64,000 nucleotides of DNA from Amycolatopsis saalfeldensis (GTDB taxonomy: Bacteria > Actinomycetota > Actinomycetes > Mycobacteriales > Pseudonocardiaceae): NCBI RefSeq assembly GCF_900110575.1, contig NZ_FOEF01000001.1:868001-932000 (forward strand), given 5' to 3'. Positions 1 to 8,254 of this stretch are shown one piece after another (the first letter of the stretch is position 1; every line of letters begins with the position of its first letter). Under the pieces are notes generated by a model that saw only the letters and a list, made by a program, of their open reading frames with translations, was not told the DNA's origin and did not search any database. A program made the translations under genes and the position numbers.

Positions 1-2
1 TG

Positions 3-479
3 GCCGGCGGCACCTACCTGGTGGCGCGCCGGATCCGGATGCACATCGAGACCTGGGACCGCGAGACGCTCGACGGCCAGGAGCAGATCATCGGGCGCAC
101 CAAGGGTTCCGGCGCGGCGCTCGGGCAGGCGGGCGAGTTCGACACGGTCGACCTGAACGTCGGCGGCGCGGGCGGCGTCCCCCTGATCGCCGAAGACGCG
201 CACATCCGGCTGGCCTCGCATGAAACGCTGAAGGGCGCCCGGATCCTCCGCCGTGGCTACAACTTCGTCGACGGCTCAGACGGCGTCGGCCATCTCGAGG
301 CGGGCCTGTTCTTCCTGGCCTTCAACCGCGACACACGCACGCAGTACGTCCCCATGCAGCAGGCGTTGTCCGCGAAGGACGCGATGATGGAGTACGTGCA
401 GCACACCGGTTCGGCCCACTTCGCCGTTCCGCCGGGCCTCACCCCGACGTCCGATTGGGGCGACGGCTTGTTCGCCTGA
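3..479 (+). CDS. DyP-type heme peroxidase, 3' part only
   Basis: The gene runs in from outside the window, so only the last 158 codons are visible. They match the C-terminal half of the dye-decolorizing peroxidase family (EfeB/DyP, A-like), which oxidises substrates with H2O2 using heme. Family features visible here are GGTYLVARRIRMHIETWDR, the IGRTKG segment, AHIRLAS (this His is probably the proximal heme ligand), ILRRGYNF, the AGLFFLAF strand and the closing FAVPPG block. A-type members are often exported by Tat and coupled to iron uptake, but the signal region and any efeO/efeU partners lie outside the window. The family call is confident; the substrate is unknown. Confidence 0.9.
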   Translation, partial: AGGTYLVARRIRMHIETWDRETLDGQEQIIGRTKGSGAALGQAGEFDTVDLNVGGAGGVPLIAEDAHIRLASHETLKGARILRRGYNFVDGSDGVGHLEAGLFFLAFNRDTRTQYVPMQQALSAKDAMMEYVQHTGSAHFAVPPGLTPTSDWGDGLFA

Positions 480-570
480 ACCAGCGGACCGAACCCACCT
501 CGTGAGACCGATTGCCCACGGAGCGCGCACAACTCCACGCTGACGTTCTCCGAGGCAAGGGAGTCCTGTC

Positions 571-1635
571 GTGGCCGGTGTGGCGCATCCGCGGTTCGGT
601 GTCTGGGCCGTCGTCTACGGGTCGTGGGGGCCGTTCGACCACCCGGACGACCCGGTGGACGCGAGCTGGGAGCGGAACAAACAGCTGATCCTCGAAGCCG
701 ACCGGCTCGGCTTCGACTCCACGCTGATCGCCCAGCACCTGGTGAACCCGTTCGGTGACGAGCTGGACCAGCTGGAGACCTGGACCTCGGCGGCGGCGCT
801 CGCGGCGCTGACCGAGCGGATCGAGATCATCGCCGCGATCAAGCCGTACCTGGTGCACCCCGTGGTGCTGGCGAAGCAGGCGCTGCAGATCGAGCAGATC
901 AGCGGCGGGCGCTTCGGCCTGAACCTGGTCAACGCCTGGTTCAAGCCCGAGCTGGAACGCGCCGGCATCCCGTTCGCCGAGCACGACGAGCGGTACGCCT
1001 ACGGCCGCGAGTGGATCACCGTCGTGCGCGGGCTGCTGAACGGCGAGCGCGTTTCCTTCCAGGGCAAGTACTTCCACGTCGAGGACTACCAGCTGCGCCC
1101 GATCGACGCGACGCGCACGCGCCCCACGGTGTACGTCGGCGGCGAGTCGGACCCGGCCCGCGCGCTGGTCGCGGACAAGGCCGACGTCTGGTTCATCAAC
1201 GGCCAGCCCCGCGCCGAGGTCGAGCGCCTGATCGCCGACGTCGCCGCGCGGCCGCGGGAAGGCGACCCGGTCCGGTTCGGGCTGTCCGCGTTCGTGGTCG
1301 CGCGCGAGACGGACGCCGAGGCCGAAGCAGAACTGGCCGCGCTGTGGGAACTCGCGGAGGCCGGCAAGGCCCGTTGGGAGGCCCTGGTCGCCGATGCCGA
1401 CCCGAAGGCGGTGATGTTCCAGACCTTCGCGAAGTACCCCCACATCGGCACGAACGGCGGCACCGCGGCCGGCCTCGTCGGCAGCTACGACACGGTCGCG
1501 CGCCGCATCCGCGAGTGGGCCGACCTCGGCATCGAGACGTTCATGCTCCAGTTCCAGCCGTTCGAGGCGGAGATGCGGCGGTTCGCCGAGCACGTCGTCC
1601 CCCGCGTGCGGGAACTCGCGCCCAACGCGAGTTGA
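571..1635 (+). CDS. LLM-class flavin-dependent monooxygenase (SsuD/SfnG-like)
   Basis: This 354-residue protein is a bacterial-luciferase-like TIM-barrel oxidoreductase. It starts FGVWAVVYGSWG and carries the segment SGGRFGLNLVNAWF followed by an FxEHDERYAYGREW block. That pattern is typical of the alkanesulfonate/dimethylsulfone monooxygenase branch, which uses reduced FMN and O2 to cleave C-S bonds. The length is normal for the branch. The GTG start is supported by GGGAG seven bases upstream. No FMN reductase or sulfonate transporter lies next to it, so the sulfur role is inferred from family resemblance only; other LLM monooxygenase substrates are possible. Confidence 0.85.
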   Translation: MAGVAHPRFGVWAVVYGSWGPFDHPDDPVDASWERNKQLILEADRLGFDSTLIAQHLVNPFGDELDQLETWTSAAALAALTERIEIIAAIKPYLVHPVVLAKQALQIEQISGGRFGLNLVNAWFKPELERAGIPFAEHDERYAYGREWITVVRGLLNGERVSFQGKYFHVEDYQLRPIDATRTRPTVYVGGESDPARALVADKADVWFINGQPRAEVERLIADVAARPREGDPVRFGLSAFVVARETDAEAEAELAALWELAEAGKARWEALVADADPKAVMFQTFAKYPHIGTNGGTAAGLVGSYDTVARRIREWADLGIETFMLQFQPFEAEMRRFAEHVVPRVRELAPNAS

Positions 1636-1669
1636 CTTCAAGTGCCCTTGAACTTACAGACTGGGTGAC

Positions 1670-2080
1670 ATGTTCACCGAAGCCGAAATCGCCTACCTGG
1701 CCGAGCAGGGCCTTGGCCGGATCGCCACCCAGCAGCCGGGCGGGACCCTGCAGGTCAGCCCGGTCGCCTTCACCTACAACGACGAAGCCAAGGCCATCGA
1801 CGTCACCGGCTACAACCTGACGCGCAGCCGCAAGTACCGCAACGTCGCCGACAACGGCCGGGTCGCGTTCGTCGTCGACGACCGGCCGTCGCTGGCGCCG
1901 ATGCGCATCCGCTGCCTGGAGATCCGGGGCCACGCCGAGGTGGTCACCGACGTCTTCGAGACCGACGGCCACCTCGACGGCGCCGTGATCCGCATCCACC
2001 CGGAGCGGATCATCAGCATGGGCATCGACGATCCGGACCACGAGCCCCTCGAGCTGAAGCCGAACAACCGCGACGTCTGA
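1670..2080 (+). CDS. PPOX-class F420-dependent oxidoreductase
   Basis: This 136-residue protein has the split-barrel fold of the pyridoxamine-phosphate-oxidase-like family. Visible family features are the N-terminal helix FTEAEIAYLAEQGLGRIAT, the strand LQVSPVAFTY, the KYRNVADNGRVAFVVDD block and a conserved C-terminal HPERIIS. Actinobacterial proteins of this size mostly bind deazaflavin F420 and act on small unsaturated substrates. It lies 34 bases after the LLM monooxygenase, so the two may be co-transcribed. The physiological substrate cannot be read from sequence. A perfect inverted repeat closes the unit. Confidence 0.85.
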   Translation: MFTEAEIAYLAEQGLGRIATQQPGGTLQVSPVAFTYNDEAKAIDVTGYNLTRSRKYRNVADNGRVAFVVDDRPSLAPMRIRCLEIRGHAEVVTDVFETDGHLDGAVIRIHPERIISMGIDDPDHEPLELKPNNRDV

Positions 2081-2083
2081 CGC

Positions 2084-2128
2084 CCTTCGGCCGCCGCACC
2101 GGCCCGGGGGCGGTACGGCGGCCGAAGG
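2084..2128. terminator. Bidirectional hairpin terminator
   Basis: A perfect 13-base inverted repeat (CCTTCGGCCGCCG and its complement) with a 19-base loop lies between two convergent stop codons. There is no long T tract, as is usual in very GC-rich actinobacteria. Confidence 0.75.
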
Positions 2129-2133
2129 TCCCC

Positions 2134-2700
2134 TCATCGGCGGGCGCCGGCCAGCGTGTAAACCGCGGTGCCGGCGCCGAACAGGATCCCCGCCATCCAC
2201 CAGCTCACCGACGCTTCCGCCGGCAGCAGCGGCCACGCGACCGCGCCCGAGACCGCCTTCGGGTCGGGGCTCGGCACGAACAGGGCCACCACGGTCCACA
2301 GCAGCGGGAACGTCCAGCCGAACTGGCCGCCGAGCAGGGTCGCGGCCAGACCGGCGAGGCCGAGCAGGCCCGCGCCGTCACGCAGCACCACCGACGCGGC
2401 CACCTGCGTGTCACCCGGCGCCTGCACGACCAGCAGCACCCCGCCCGCGAGCACCCCGATCAGCAGCAGGTGCCCGAGCCGCCGGGGCAGCCAGTTGAAC
2501 CCGGCGGTCCGGTCGAGCTCGATGTCCTGGCCGCTGAGCCCGGTGGCCGCCACCGCGACGGCCGCGGCGAGCGTGAGCGTGGCGAAGAAGGCGGACCACT
2601 GGCTCCCGGACGCCAGCCGGATCCCGACCGTGCAGATCACCAGGGCCAGCAGGGACGCGGGCACCTGCCGCGACCGCACGTACAGCGTCATCCACCTCAT
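2134..2700 (-). CDS. Small polytopic membrane protein of the sigma/ABC operon
   Basis: About 188 residues with five or six hydrophobic segments and no enzymatic motif. Its ATG overlaps the TGA of the preceding permease gene (TGATG; a GTG one codon earlier is an alternative), so the two are translationally coupled. It is the last gene of a five-gene minus-strand operon that starts with an ECF sigma factor. By position it is probably a second membrane subunit of the ABC system encoded just upstream. I do not recognise a named family. Confidence 0.7.
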   Translation of the reverse strand: MRWMTLYVRSRQVPASLLALVICTVGIRLASGSQWSAFFATLTLAAAVAVAATGLSGQDIELDRTAGFNWLPRRLGHLLLIGVLAGGVLLVVQAPGDTQVAASVVLRDGAGLLGLAGLAATLLGGQFGWTFPLLWTVVALFVPSPDPKAVSGAVAWPLLPAEASVSWWMAGILFGAGTAVYTLAGARR

Positions 2701-4073
2701 CACGCGGCTCCCCGCGTGAGCGCGGTCAGCGCGTCACCCTGGCAGCTCAGCTCGGCCTGCCGGGAGGCGGCGACGCGGGCCAGCTGTTCCTGCTGCGGCA
2801 GGGCCTGCAAGCCCGCCCACGCCTGGTTCGCCAGATCCGTCAAGCCGGTGTAGTAACGCGCCGCCGAGGGCAGTTTCAGCCCGCCGCCCAGCCATCCGGA
2901 GACCACCGAGCGCGCGGCCAGCTCCCGGGTTTCCCGCTCGCCGCCGTAGCTCGGTGCACCGCAGACCTGGGTCCCGCCGCCGGCGGTGAGCCGGTAAACC
3001 GCATCGTCGCCGTGCTTGCTGTAGTACTTCCAGTCGTCGAGCTGCACGAAGACCTTCGACGGGTCCTGGGCGCCGACGAGCCGGGCGGTCGACCGGCTCG
3101 CGTCGGTCGACTCCATCAGCGTGGTCGGCGCTCCGGGGAGCTTCGCCAGCTGCCGCAAGGCTTCCTTCCCCGGTCTGACCAAAGTGGACAGTTGGTCCGC
3201 GTGCATCTTCGTGACGCACACCGGGCCGTCGCACACCGGGGCGGCGGTCACCTGGTCGACGGTCAGGTTGTCGGCCAACGCCGAAGGGAACAGCGGGAGG
3301 GCGATCGCCAGGCCGGCCACCACCGGCAGCAGTGCGAGCAGCCGCCGTCGCACCGTCGACGCCGAGAACAGCAGGAACCCGGTGGCGGCCAGACCGGCCA
3401 GCCAGCACAGCTGCCCGACGCTGAGGCTCACCGTCGGCACGAGGAACGGGCTGCGCGGCTCCTGTGGCGCGATCCCCAGCTGGGTCAGCCGGTTCGGCAG
3501 CAGCCCGCCGACACTGCTCTGCTCGCTCGAAAGCTGCAACAACACGCAGGCCACCAGCGCCAGCACGGCGAGCGCGGGGGCGGTGACCGGGTTCGGCAGC
3601 AGCCGCCCGACACCGAGGCCCAGCCCGACCCCGGCGATCACCGCCACCAGCCCGACCAGCGCGGGCAGCACCCAGCTGAAGGTGAACAGCCCGTCGTGCG
3701 CCACCACCTGCCCCAGCCCGGTCAGCAGGATGACGACGTACGCCACCACGGCCGCGAGGCCCAGCGCGAGGCTCAGCTTCGTCATGCGGTGCCGGGCCGG
3801 GCGCGGCATCGTGCCGAGCAGTTCCCCGGTGCCGGACCGGCTGTCGCGCATGCCCTGGATCGCCGAAGCGCCGACGATGATCGGCCACAGCAGCATCAGC
3901 AGGTAGCGCGTCCACAGCACCGAGGACGCCCATTGCCCGTCCCAGGCCGCCGGCTCCTTGAACCACGGGCCCTTGTTGAGGAAGCCGAAGAAGAAGCCCA
4001 GCCCGACGACCAGCACCGCCAGGGTCAGCCACGGCGCGATGGTGCGCCGCAGCTCCGTCCGCAAGACGTTCAC
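2700..4073 (-). CDS. ABC-2-like membrane protein with large extracytoplasmic domain
   Basis: 457 residues. The first ~240 contain six or so hydrophobic helices, including the pattern IVGASAIQGMRDSRSGTGELL seen in ABC-2 type permeases. One more helix near residue 255 (ALLPVVAGLAIALPLF) is followed by about 190 mostly polar residues that should lie outside the membrane. That domain has several cysteines (PVCDGPVCV) and may be disulfide-bonded. The GTG start overlaps the ATPase stop (GTGA), so it is very probably the permease partner of the preceding ATPase. The substrate is unknown; peptide or antibiotic export and envelope-stress sensing are both plausible. Confidence 0.75.
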   Translation of the reverse strand: MNVLRTELRRTIAPWLTLAVLVVGLGFFFGFLNKGPWFKEPAAWDGQWASSVLWTRYLLMLLWPIIVGASAIQGMRDSRSGTGELLGTMPRPARHRMTKLSLALGLAAVVAYVVILLTGLGQVVAHDGLFTFSWVLPALVGLVAVIAGVGLGLGVGRLLPNPVTAPALAVLALVACVLLQLSSEQSSVGGLLPNRLTQLGIAPQEPRSPFLVPTVSLSVGQLCWLAGLAATGFLLFSASTVRRRLLALLPVVAGLAIALPLFPSALADNLTVDQVTAAPVCDGPVCVTKMHADQLSTLVRPGKEALRQLAKLPGAPTTLMESTDASRSTARLVGAQDPSKVFVQLDDWKYYSKHGDDAVYRLTAGGGTQVCGAPSYGGERETRELAARSVVSGWLGGGLKLPSAARYYTGLTDLANQAWAGLQALPQQEQLARVAASRQAELSCQGDALTALTRGAA

Positions 4074-4879
4074 CACGCCTCCTGCCCGCGTTCGTGGTTC
4101 AGCAGGGCGGAGTAGCCGCGTTCGATCGGGCTGTCGCCGACGTGCTGCTGCCCGCCCGCCGCGGCCAGCTGGTCGGGCGTGCCCTGGAAGACCAGCTTGC
4201 CCTCGGCGAACAGGACCACGTCGGTGCAGGCGGTGGCCACGTCCTCCACGAGGTGCGTCGAGACGAGCACGCAGGCGTCCTGGCCCAGCTCCTGCATCAG
4301 CTCGCGGAACCGCACGCGCTGCGCCGGGTCGAGCCCGGCGGTGGGCTCGTCGAGCAGCAGGATCTGCGGGTCGTTGACGATCGCCTGGGCGATCCCGACC
4401 CGGCGGACCATGCCGCCCGAGAGCGTCTTCAACTTGTCCTCGGCGCGGTCGGCGAGGCCGACGCGCTCGATCGCCCGCTGCACCGCACCCGGGATGTCCG
4501 CCTTGGGCATCTCCTTGAGCCACGCCAGGTACTCGACGAACTCGCGCACGGTGAACCGCTTGTAGTAGCCGAACGTCTGCGGCAGGTACCCGATCCGGCG
4601 GCGCAGGCCGCGCTGGTCGATGCGTCCCCCGACGGACTCACCGAGCAGCGTCAGACTGCCTTCGGTCGGCCGGAGCACCGTCGCCAGCGCCCGGATCAGC
4701 GTGGTCTTGCCGGCCCCGTTGGGCCCGAGCAGCCCGTGCACTCCCGTCCCCAGCGAGAGATCGAGGCCGTTGACGGCCATTTTCTGCCGTCCTACCCGTA
4801 CTTTCAGCCCCTTGGCCTGGATTTCCCAGGCATAGGTCGACGGAGCGACCTCTGCGGCTTCGACTGCCCGCATGTCCAT
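4070..4879 (-). CDS. ABC transporter ATP-binding protein (CcmA/YtrB type)
   Basis: 269 residues with a complete nucleotide-binding domain: Walker A GPNGAGKTT, Q-loop YLPQ, signature LSGGM, Walker B ILLLDEPTAGLDP and switch His in VSTHLVED. It energises the membrane subunits encoded directly downstream, as the stop overlaps the permease start by four bases. The ATG at 4879 has GAGGGG upstream; a second in-frame ATG lies two codons on. Single-domain ATPases of this type pair with ABC-2 permeases, and the sigma/anti-sigma genes upstream suggest stress-induced expression. Confidence 0.88.
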   Translation of the reverse strand: MDMRAVEAAEVAPSTYAWEIQAKGLKVRVGRQKMAVNGLDLSLGTGVHGLLGPNGAGKTTLIRALATVLRPTEGSLTLLGESVGGRIDQRGLRRRIGYLPQTFGYYKRFTVREFVEYLAWLKEMPKADIPGAVQRAIERVGLADRAEDKLKTLSGGMVRRVGIAQAIVNDPQILLLDEPTAGLDPAQRVRFRELMQELGQDACVLVSTHLVEDVATACTDVVLFAEGKLVFQGTPDQLAAAGGQQHVGDSPIERGYSALLNHERGQEAW

Positions 4880-4893
4880 TGTCCCCTCATTCC

Positions 4894-5685
4894 CTATCGA
4901 TGAGCGATGAGCCGCGTGAAGGCGCTCCGGCGGAGCACCATCACCACCACGGTCAGCGCGAAGATTCCGGCCCAGACGGGCGTGGCCCCGGCCTGCAGGG
5001 CGAACGAGGTGCCGGTGGCGAGCGTGGGCGCCGCGAGCACGACCAGCCACACCACCACCAGTGCCCCGGCCGCGCGCTGCACTCCGATCAGCAACCCCAG
5101 CGCGAGCGTCCCCGTCGTGAACGCGAGGCTCGGCAGCAGCCACAGCCCCACCGAAGACCCGGTGAGCCAGCCCGCGATCAGCAGCACCGGCAGCACCGCC
5201 ACCAGCACCGCGGTGGTCCGGCGCAGCACCAGGTCCAGCCCGGCCCGCGGGCTCGCCGTGACCAGCTCGTGGGCCGGGTCCAGCCCGCCCGACCACGAAG
5301 CGGCCACGCCCAGCACCGGCAGCACCGGCGCGAACAGCTGCACGAACGACCCGTGCTGCCAGAAGTCCGCCCAGTCCAGCCACACCGACATGAGCGAGAC
5401 CAGCAGCACCATCAGGAGCCACGGCAGCATCACCGGCGTCGTCCACCGGTCCAGCAGGGCCCGCAACCGGCTGGTGGCCGGCTGCGGACGGGTGCCGAGC
5501 TTCGGCTCGAGCCCCGCCCAGACGCCGTCGAGCAGCGCCGAAACGTCCGGTGTGGACAGTGTGGCGAGCCGGCCCCGGCAGACCGCGCACAGCTCCAGGT
5601 GGGCTTCGACCGCCCAGGCCTGGTCGGCGGGCAGGTCGTGCCCGTTGAGGTAGCCGGTGAGCAGCCGATCGGCGACGTGGTTCAT
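4894..5685 (-). CDS. Zinc-finger anti-sigma factor fused to a polytopic membrane domain
   Basis: 263 residues. The N-terminal cytoplasmic part carries the zinc-binding anti-sigma pattern HLELCAVC (H-x3-C-x2-C) typical of ZAS/HC2 anti-sigma proteins. From about residue 85 on there are six hydrophobic helices instead of the usual single one. Its ATG overlaps the sigma-factor stop (ATGA). It should hold the ECF sigma factor at the membrane until a signal arrives. The multi-spanning domain resembles a transporter subunit more than a simple anchor, and the ABC genes follow within 15 bases, so the signal may come through the transporter itself. Confidence 0.75.
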   Translation of the reverse strand: MNHVADRLLTGYLNGHDLPADQAWAVEAHLELCAVCRGRLATLSTPDVSALLDGVWAGLEPKLGTRPQPATSRLRALLDRWTTPVMLPWLLMVLLVSLMSVWLDWADFWQHGSFVQLFAPVLPVLGVAASWSGGLDPAHELVTASPRAGLDLVLRRTTAVLVAVLPVLLIAGWLTGSSVGLWLLPSLAFTTGTLALGLLIGVQRAAGALVVVWLVVLAAPTLATGTSFALQAGATPVWAGIFALTVVVMVLRRSAFTRLIAHR

Positions 5686-6245
5686 GACAGTGCCTCTCGC
5701 ATGGCGATCCGCGCGCGGCGCGCCCGTGTTTTCACAGTTCCTTCCGGCAGCCCGAGCAGGACGGCCGTCTCGCGGACGGACAGCCCGTCGAGCACCATCG
5801 CCTGCAGGATCTGGCGCAGTTCGGGCGCCAGCGCCCGCAGTGCGTTGCCGACGTAGTCGCCGACCGTCGCGGCCAGCGCCTCCTCCTCGGCGGCCGGTGC
5901 CACCACCGCGACCTGGACGGCCGGCGGCGGCTGGGCGTGGTGCGCCCGCCGCCGGAACGCGTCGACCAGTCTCCGCGCGGCGATCGTCCACACCCACCCG
6001 ACGGCCGTCCCGCCGGCCGCGGCGCCCGAGAACGAGCCCGCGGCCCGCCAGACGGCAAGGTAGGTCTCCTGCATGACCTCGGCGACGACCTGTTCGTCGG
6101 CGCAACGGCGGCGCAGGCGGACGGCGAGCCAGGGTGACGTGCGGCGGTAGAACTCCTCGAATGCCGCCCGGTCACCCCGCGCCGTCCGGCGGACGAGTTG
6201 CTCCTCGTCCGCCTCCGCTGGTGGCTTGTGCTTCACACCAGGCAA
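5682..6245 (-). CDS. ECF-family RNA polymerase sigma factor
   Basis: 187 residues with region 2 (FEEFYRRTSPWLAVRLRRR...QETYLAVWRAAGSF) and region 4 (RQILQAMVLDGLSVRETAVLLGLPEGTVKTRARRAR) of an extracytoplasmic-function sigma factor. It directs RNA polymerase to stress promoters and is paired with the anti-sigma gene that overlaps its stop. No ATG is usable: the annotated start is TTG at 6245, and GTG at 6236 is an alternative. It heads the operon that also encodes the ABC proteins, so it probably drives that operon itself. Confidence 0.85.
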   Translation of the reverse strand: MPGVKHKPPAEADEEQLVRRTARGDRAAFEEFYRRTSPWLAVRLRRRCADEQVVAEVMQETYLAVWRAAGSFSGAAAGGTAVGWVWTIAARRLVDAFRRRAHHAQPPPAVQVAVVAPAAEEEALAATVGDYVGNALRALAPELRQILQAMVLDGLSVRETAVLLGLPEGTVKTRARRARIAMREALS

Positions 6246-6617
6246 GACGCCATGCCCCGTCCTCCGGTTCTCGGATCACTGTGTCGTGCGTCACACATCA
6301 CCCGAACCGAAACTACGCCAATCGGATATTTCGGCAGCCTCACCGGCCGTACCCGAATACAAGTTGATGCCCTCTTAAGGTTGCCTCCAGCCGTCCGGGT
6401 GATCGTCTCACTCATCGCCATCACGGCCGGTGGACAACTTTCGGGCATTATGAAATTCTCCTCCACGAAAGCATCACAAGAACGCAATGGGGGCGTTGTG
6501 ATCAGCCACTCGACGGTGAGCAGCATTCAATCCGGTCCCGGTTGAATTTTCATCCGTAAAATTCACGAAATTCCTTCAGATATGGCGTTGTGCGAAGCGG
6601 GAAACCTGGGGGACAGG
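6246..6617. promoter_or_regulatory. Divergent promoter region between the sigma operon and the RiPP cluster regulator
   Basis: About 340-370 bases with no gene, clearly more AT-rich than its surroundings. It separates the minus-strand ECF sigma operon from the plus-strand LuxR regulator. An imperfect palindrome with a small bulge lies at 6473-6502 (ATCACAAG...GTTGTGAT) and may be an operator. No confident -35/-10 can be assigned. Confidence 0.5.
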
Positions 6618-7286
6618 TTGAAGATCAAAGTATTCATCTCTTGTGCCGATCCGCTCACGCGCGCCGGGCTCTCGGCGCTGCTGACCGGTCAGGACAACCT
6701 CGAGGTCGTCGGCCAGTGCGGCCGGGTGTGCGAGGCCCTCGCCCAGCTTCCGGGCACGGACGAGGTGGTGGCGGTGGTGTGCGACCCCGGCGACGACTTC
6801 ACCGCGTTCCGCCGGCTGGGCACCGCGGTCAAGGTGATCACGTTCGCCGAGCTCGGGGACGCCTACCGGCCGGTGGACCTGATCACGCTGAACGCGCGGG
6901 CGGTCCTCTCGCCGGCGACCACCCCGGACGAGCTGATGCTCGCGATCAGAGTGGTGGCGGCCGGCGACACCGTGCTGATGCCGGTCGAGGTGCACCGCCA
7001 GGTGTCTTCCCTGATGCAGGACTCGGACACCACCCGCCGCGGCGGCGTGGACCTGCAGCTGACCAGCCGGGAACGCGACGTGCTGGAGCTGCTCGCCTAT
7101 GGATTGTCCAACGCGGACATCGCGCTGCGGCTGTCGGTGTCGGCGGCGACGGTGCGCTCGCACGTCCACCACATCCTGCAGAAGTTCGCCGTGCCCAGCC
7201 GCGCGCAGGCGGTGATCGCGGCCTACGGGGCCGGGCTGGTCGCCCTCGCGACGAGCGAGGAGAGACGGCTGCCGGAGCTGGCTTGA
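6618..7286 (+). CDS. LuxR-family regulator with atypical receiver domain
   Basis: 222 residues. The C-terminal LuxR helix-turn-helix is complete: LTSRERDVLELLAYGLSNAD, then VRSHVHHILQKF. The N-terminal half folds like a response-regulator receiver but lacks the usual acidic pair (ISCADPLTRAGL instead of a DD motif), and the conserved Lys position reads VLSP, so normal phosphorylation is doubtful. The TTG start has GGGGGA upstream; the ATG at 6582 is in frame but has no ribosome-binding site. It faces the RiPP cluster, ending just before the shared terminator, and is the likely cluster-situated activator. This role is inferred from position. Confidence 0.75.
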   Translation: MKIKVFISCADPLTRAGLSALLTGQDNLEVVGQCGRVCEALAQLPGTDEVVAVVCDPGDDFTAFRRLGTAVKVITFAELGDAYRPVDLITLNARAVLSPATTPDELMLAIRVVAAGDTVLMPVEVHRQVSSLMQDSDTTRRGGVDLQLTSRERDVLELLAYGLSNADIALRLSVSAATVRSHVHHILQKFAVPSRAQAVIAAYGAGLVALATSEERRLPELA

Positions 7287-7393
7287 CGCACGCGTGACGG
7301 CTGGGCGGCGCGAGGGGAAGGACCCGCGCCACCCGCCTGCCCGGGTCCGGCTCACCCGGCACCCGGCGTCCGCATCGTCGGGGAGGCCTCACG

Positions 7394-7439
7394 GCCGAAG
7401 GGACCTCCCGCGCCGGCCGGCGCGGAAAGCCCCTTCGGC
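7394..7439. terminator. Hairpin terminator between LuxR gene and RiPP operon end
   Basis: Inverted repeat GCCGAAGGG/CCCTTCGGC enclosing a second self-complementary block (cgcgccggccggcgcg). It lies between the convergent LuxR gene and the last small gene of the RiPP operon and can serve both directions. The rest of 7287-7457 shows nothing else. Confidence 0.65.
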
Positions 7440-7457
7440 GTTCAGCCGTGGCAGTGG

Positions 7458-7604
7458 TCAGTAGCTGCCGTTGTACTTCTTTTTGTCGTCCTTCTTGTCT
7501 TTCTTGTCCTTCTTGCCGAACCAGCCGCCCTTGCCCTTGGAACCGATGACGTTGGCCAGCGGCGGCTTGCGGTCGCCGTCGTCCTTTTTGCCGAAACTAC
7601 CCAT
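7458..7604 (-). CDS. 48-residue lysine-rich peptide at end of RiPP operon
   Basis: A small open frame with a good ribosome-binding site (AAGGGAG) 41 bases downstream of the response-regulator gene. The peptide has 14 Lys and 7 Asp in 48 residues. FGKKD occurs twice, at residues 4-8 and 29-33, before a KKDKKDKKDDKKK run and an aromatic tail YNGSY. It has no signal peptide, hydrophobic segment or cysteine, and no leader like those of the two precursors. It could be an immunity peptide, a chaperone-like factor or an unrelated product; I do not recognise a family. The reading frame is clean and its Lys codons are mostly AAG. Confidence 0.65.
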   Translation of the reverse strand: MGSFGKKDDGDRKPPLANVIGSKGKGGWFGKKDKKDKKDDKKKYNGSY

Positions 7605-7645
7605 TTCCTTACTCCCTTCCCGGAAAACGCGGGAGCCGGCCGGGA

Positions 7646-8254
7646 TTACAGCCAGCCCATGTTCCTGGCGTGCCGGACCGCGCTGATGCGGTTGTCGACT
7701 CCCAGCTTGGTGATCGCCGCGGACATGTAGTTGCGGACGGTGCCCTCCTGCAGCGAAAGCGTCTTCGCGATGCCCGACAGCGGACGCCCGTCCTCGGCCA
7801 GCCGCAGGATCTCCAGCTCACGCGCGGCGAGCGGGCACTCCCCGGCGAACATCGCGTCGGCGACCAGGTCGGGGTCGAGGTAGCGGCCGCCGGCGTGCAC
7901 CTCGCGGATGACCTTGGCCAGCTCCGTGCCGGACACGTTCTTGGTCACGAAACCCCGCGCGCCCGCCTGCACGGCCCGCTTCAGGTAGCCGGGACGGCCG
8001 TGGCTGGTCAGCATCACCAGCGCCAGGCCCGGATGCGCGGCGGCCAGCTGCTCGGCGGCCGAGAGCCCGTCCAGCACCGGCATGTCGATGTCCAGCACCA
8101 CCAGGTCGAGCTCGGTGCCGGCGGCGATCGCCACCGCCTGGGCCCCGTCCTCGGCCTTGGCGACGACGTCGATGTCCGGCTCCAGCCCGACCAGGGTGAC
8201 CAGCGCGGTGCGGATCAGCTCCTGGTCCTCGGCGATCAGTACGCGGATCGTCAC
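7646..8254 (-). CDS. NarL/DesR-type response regulator
   Basis: 202 residues. The receiver is canonical: acidic pair at residues 10-11 (AEDQ), phospho-acceptor D55 in LVVLDIDMP and K105 in FVTKN. The LuxR-type HTH follows (LAARELEILRLAEDG...LQEGTVRNYMSAAITKLG). The GTG start overlaps the stop of the sensor kinase gene by four bases (GTGA), so they form a two-component pair. Because the DrrAB-type exporter genes precede the kinase in the same operon, the system probably senses the peptide product or envelope stress and adjusts exporter expression. Confidence 0.9.
   Translation of the reverse strand: MTIRVLIAEDQELIRTALVTLVGLEPDIDVVAKAEDGAQAVAIAAGTELDLVVLDIDMPVLDGLSAAEQLAAAHPGLALVMLTSHGRPGYLKRAVQAGARGFVTKNVSGTELAKVIREVHAGGRYLDPDLVADAMFAGECPLAARELEILRLAEDGRPLSGIAKTLSLQEGTVRNYMSAAITKLGVDNRISAVRHARNMGWL

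Noticed and set aside
439-1641. Minus-strand 400-codon open frame opposite the LLM monooxygenase
   Set aside because: Composition is Arg/Gly/Val-rich without motifs. The plus-strand frame has family motifs and proper third-position GC.
7458-7604. Tandem DNA repeat (cttcttgtc-like)
   Set aside because: The repetition is explained by the Lys-Asp runs of the small peptide and does not extend beyond its frame.
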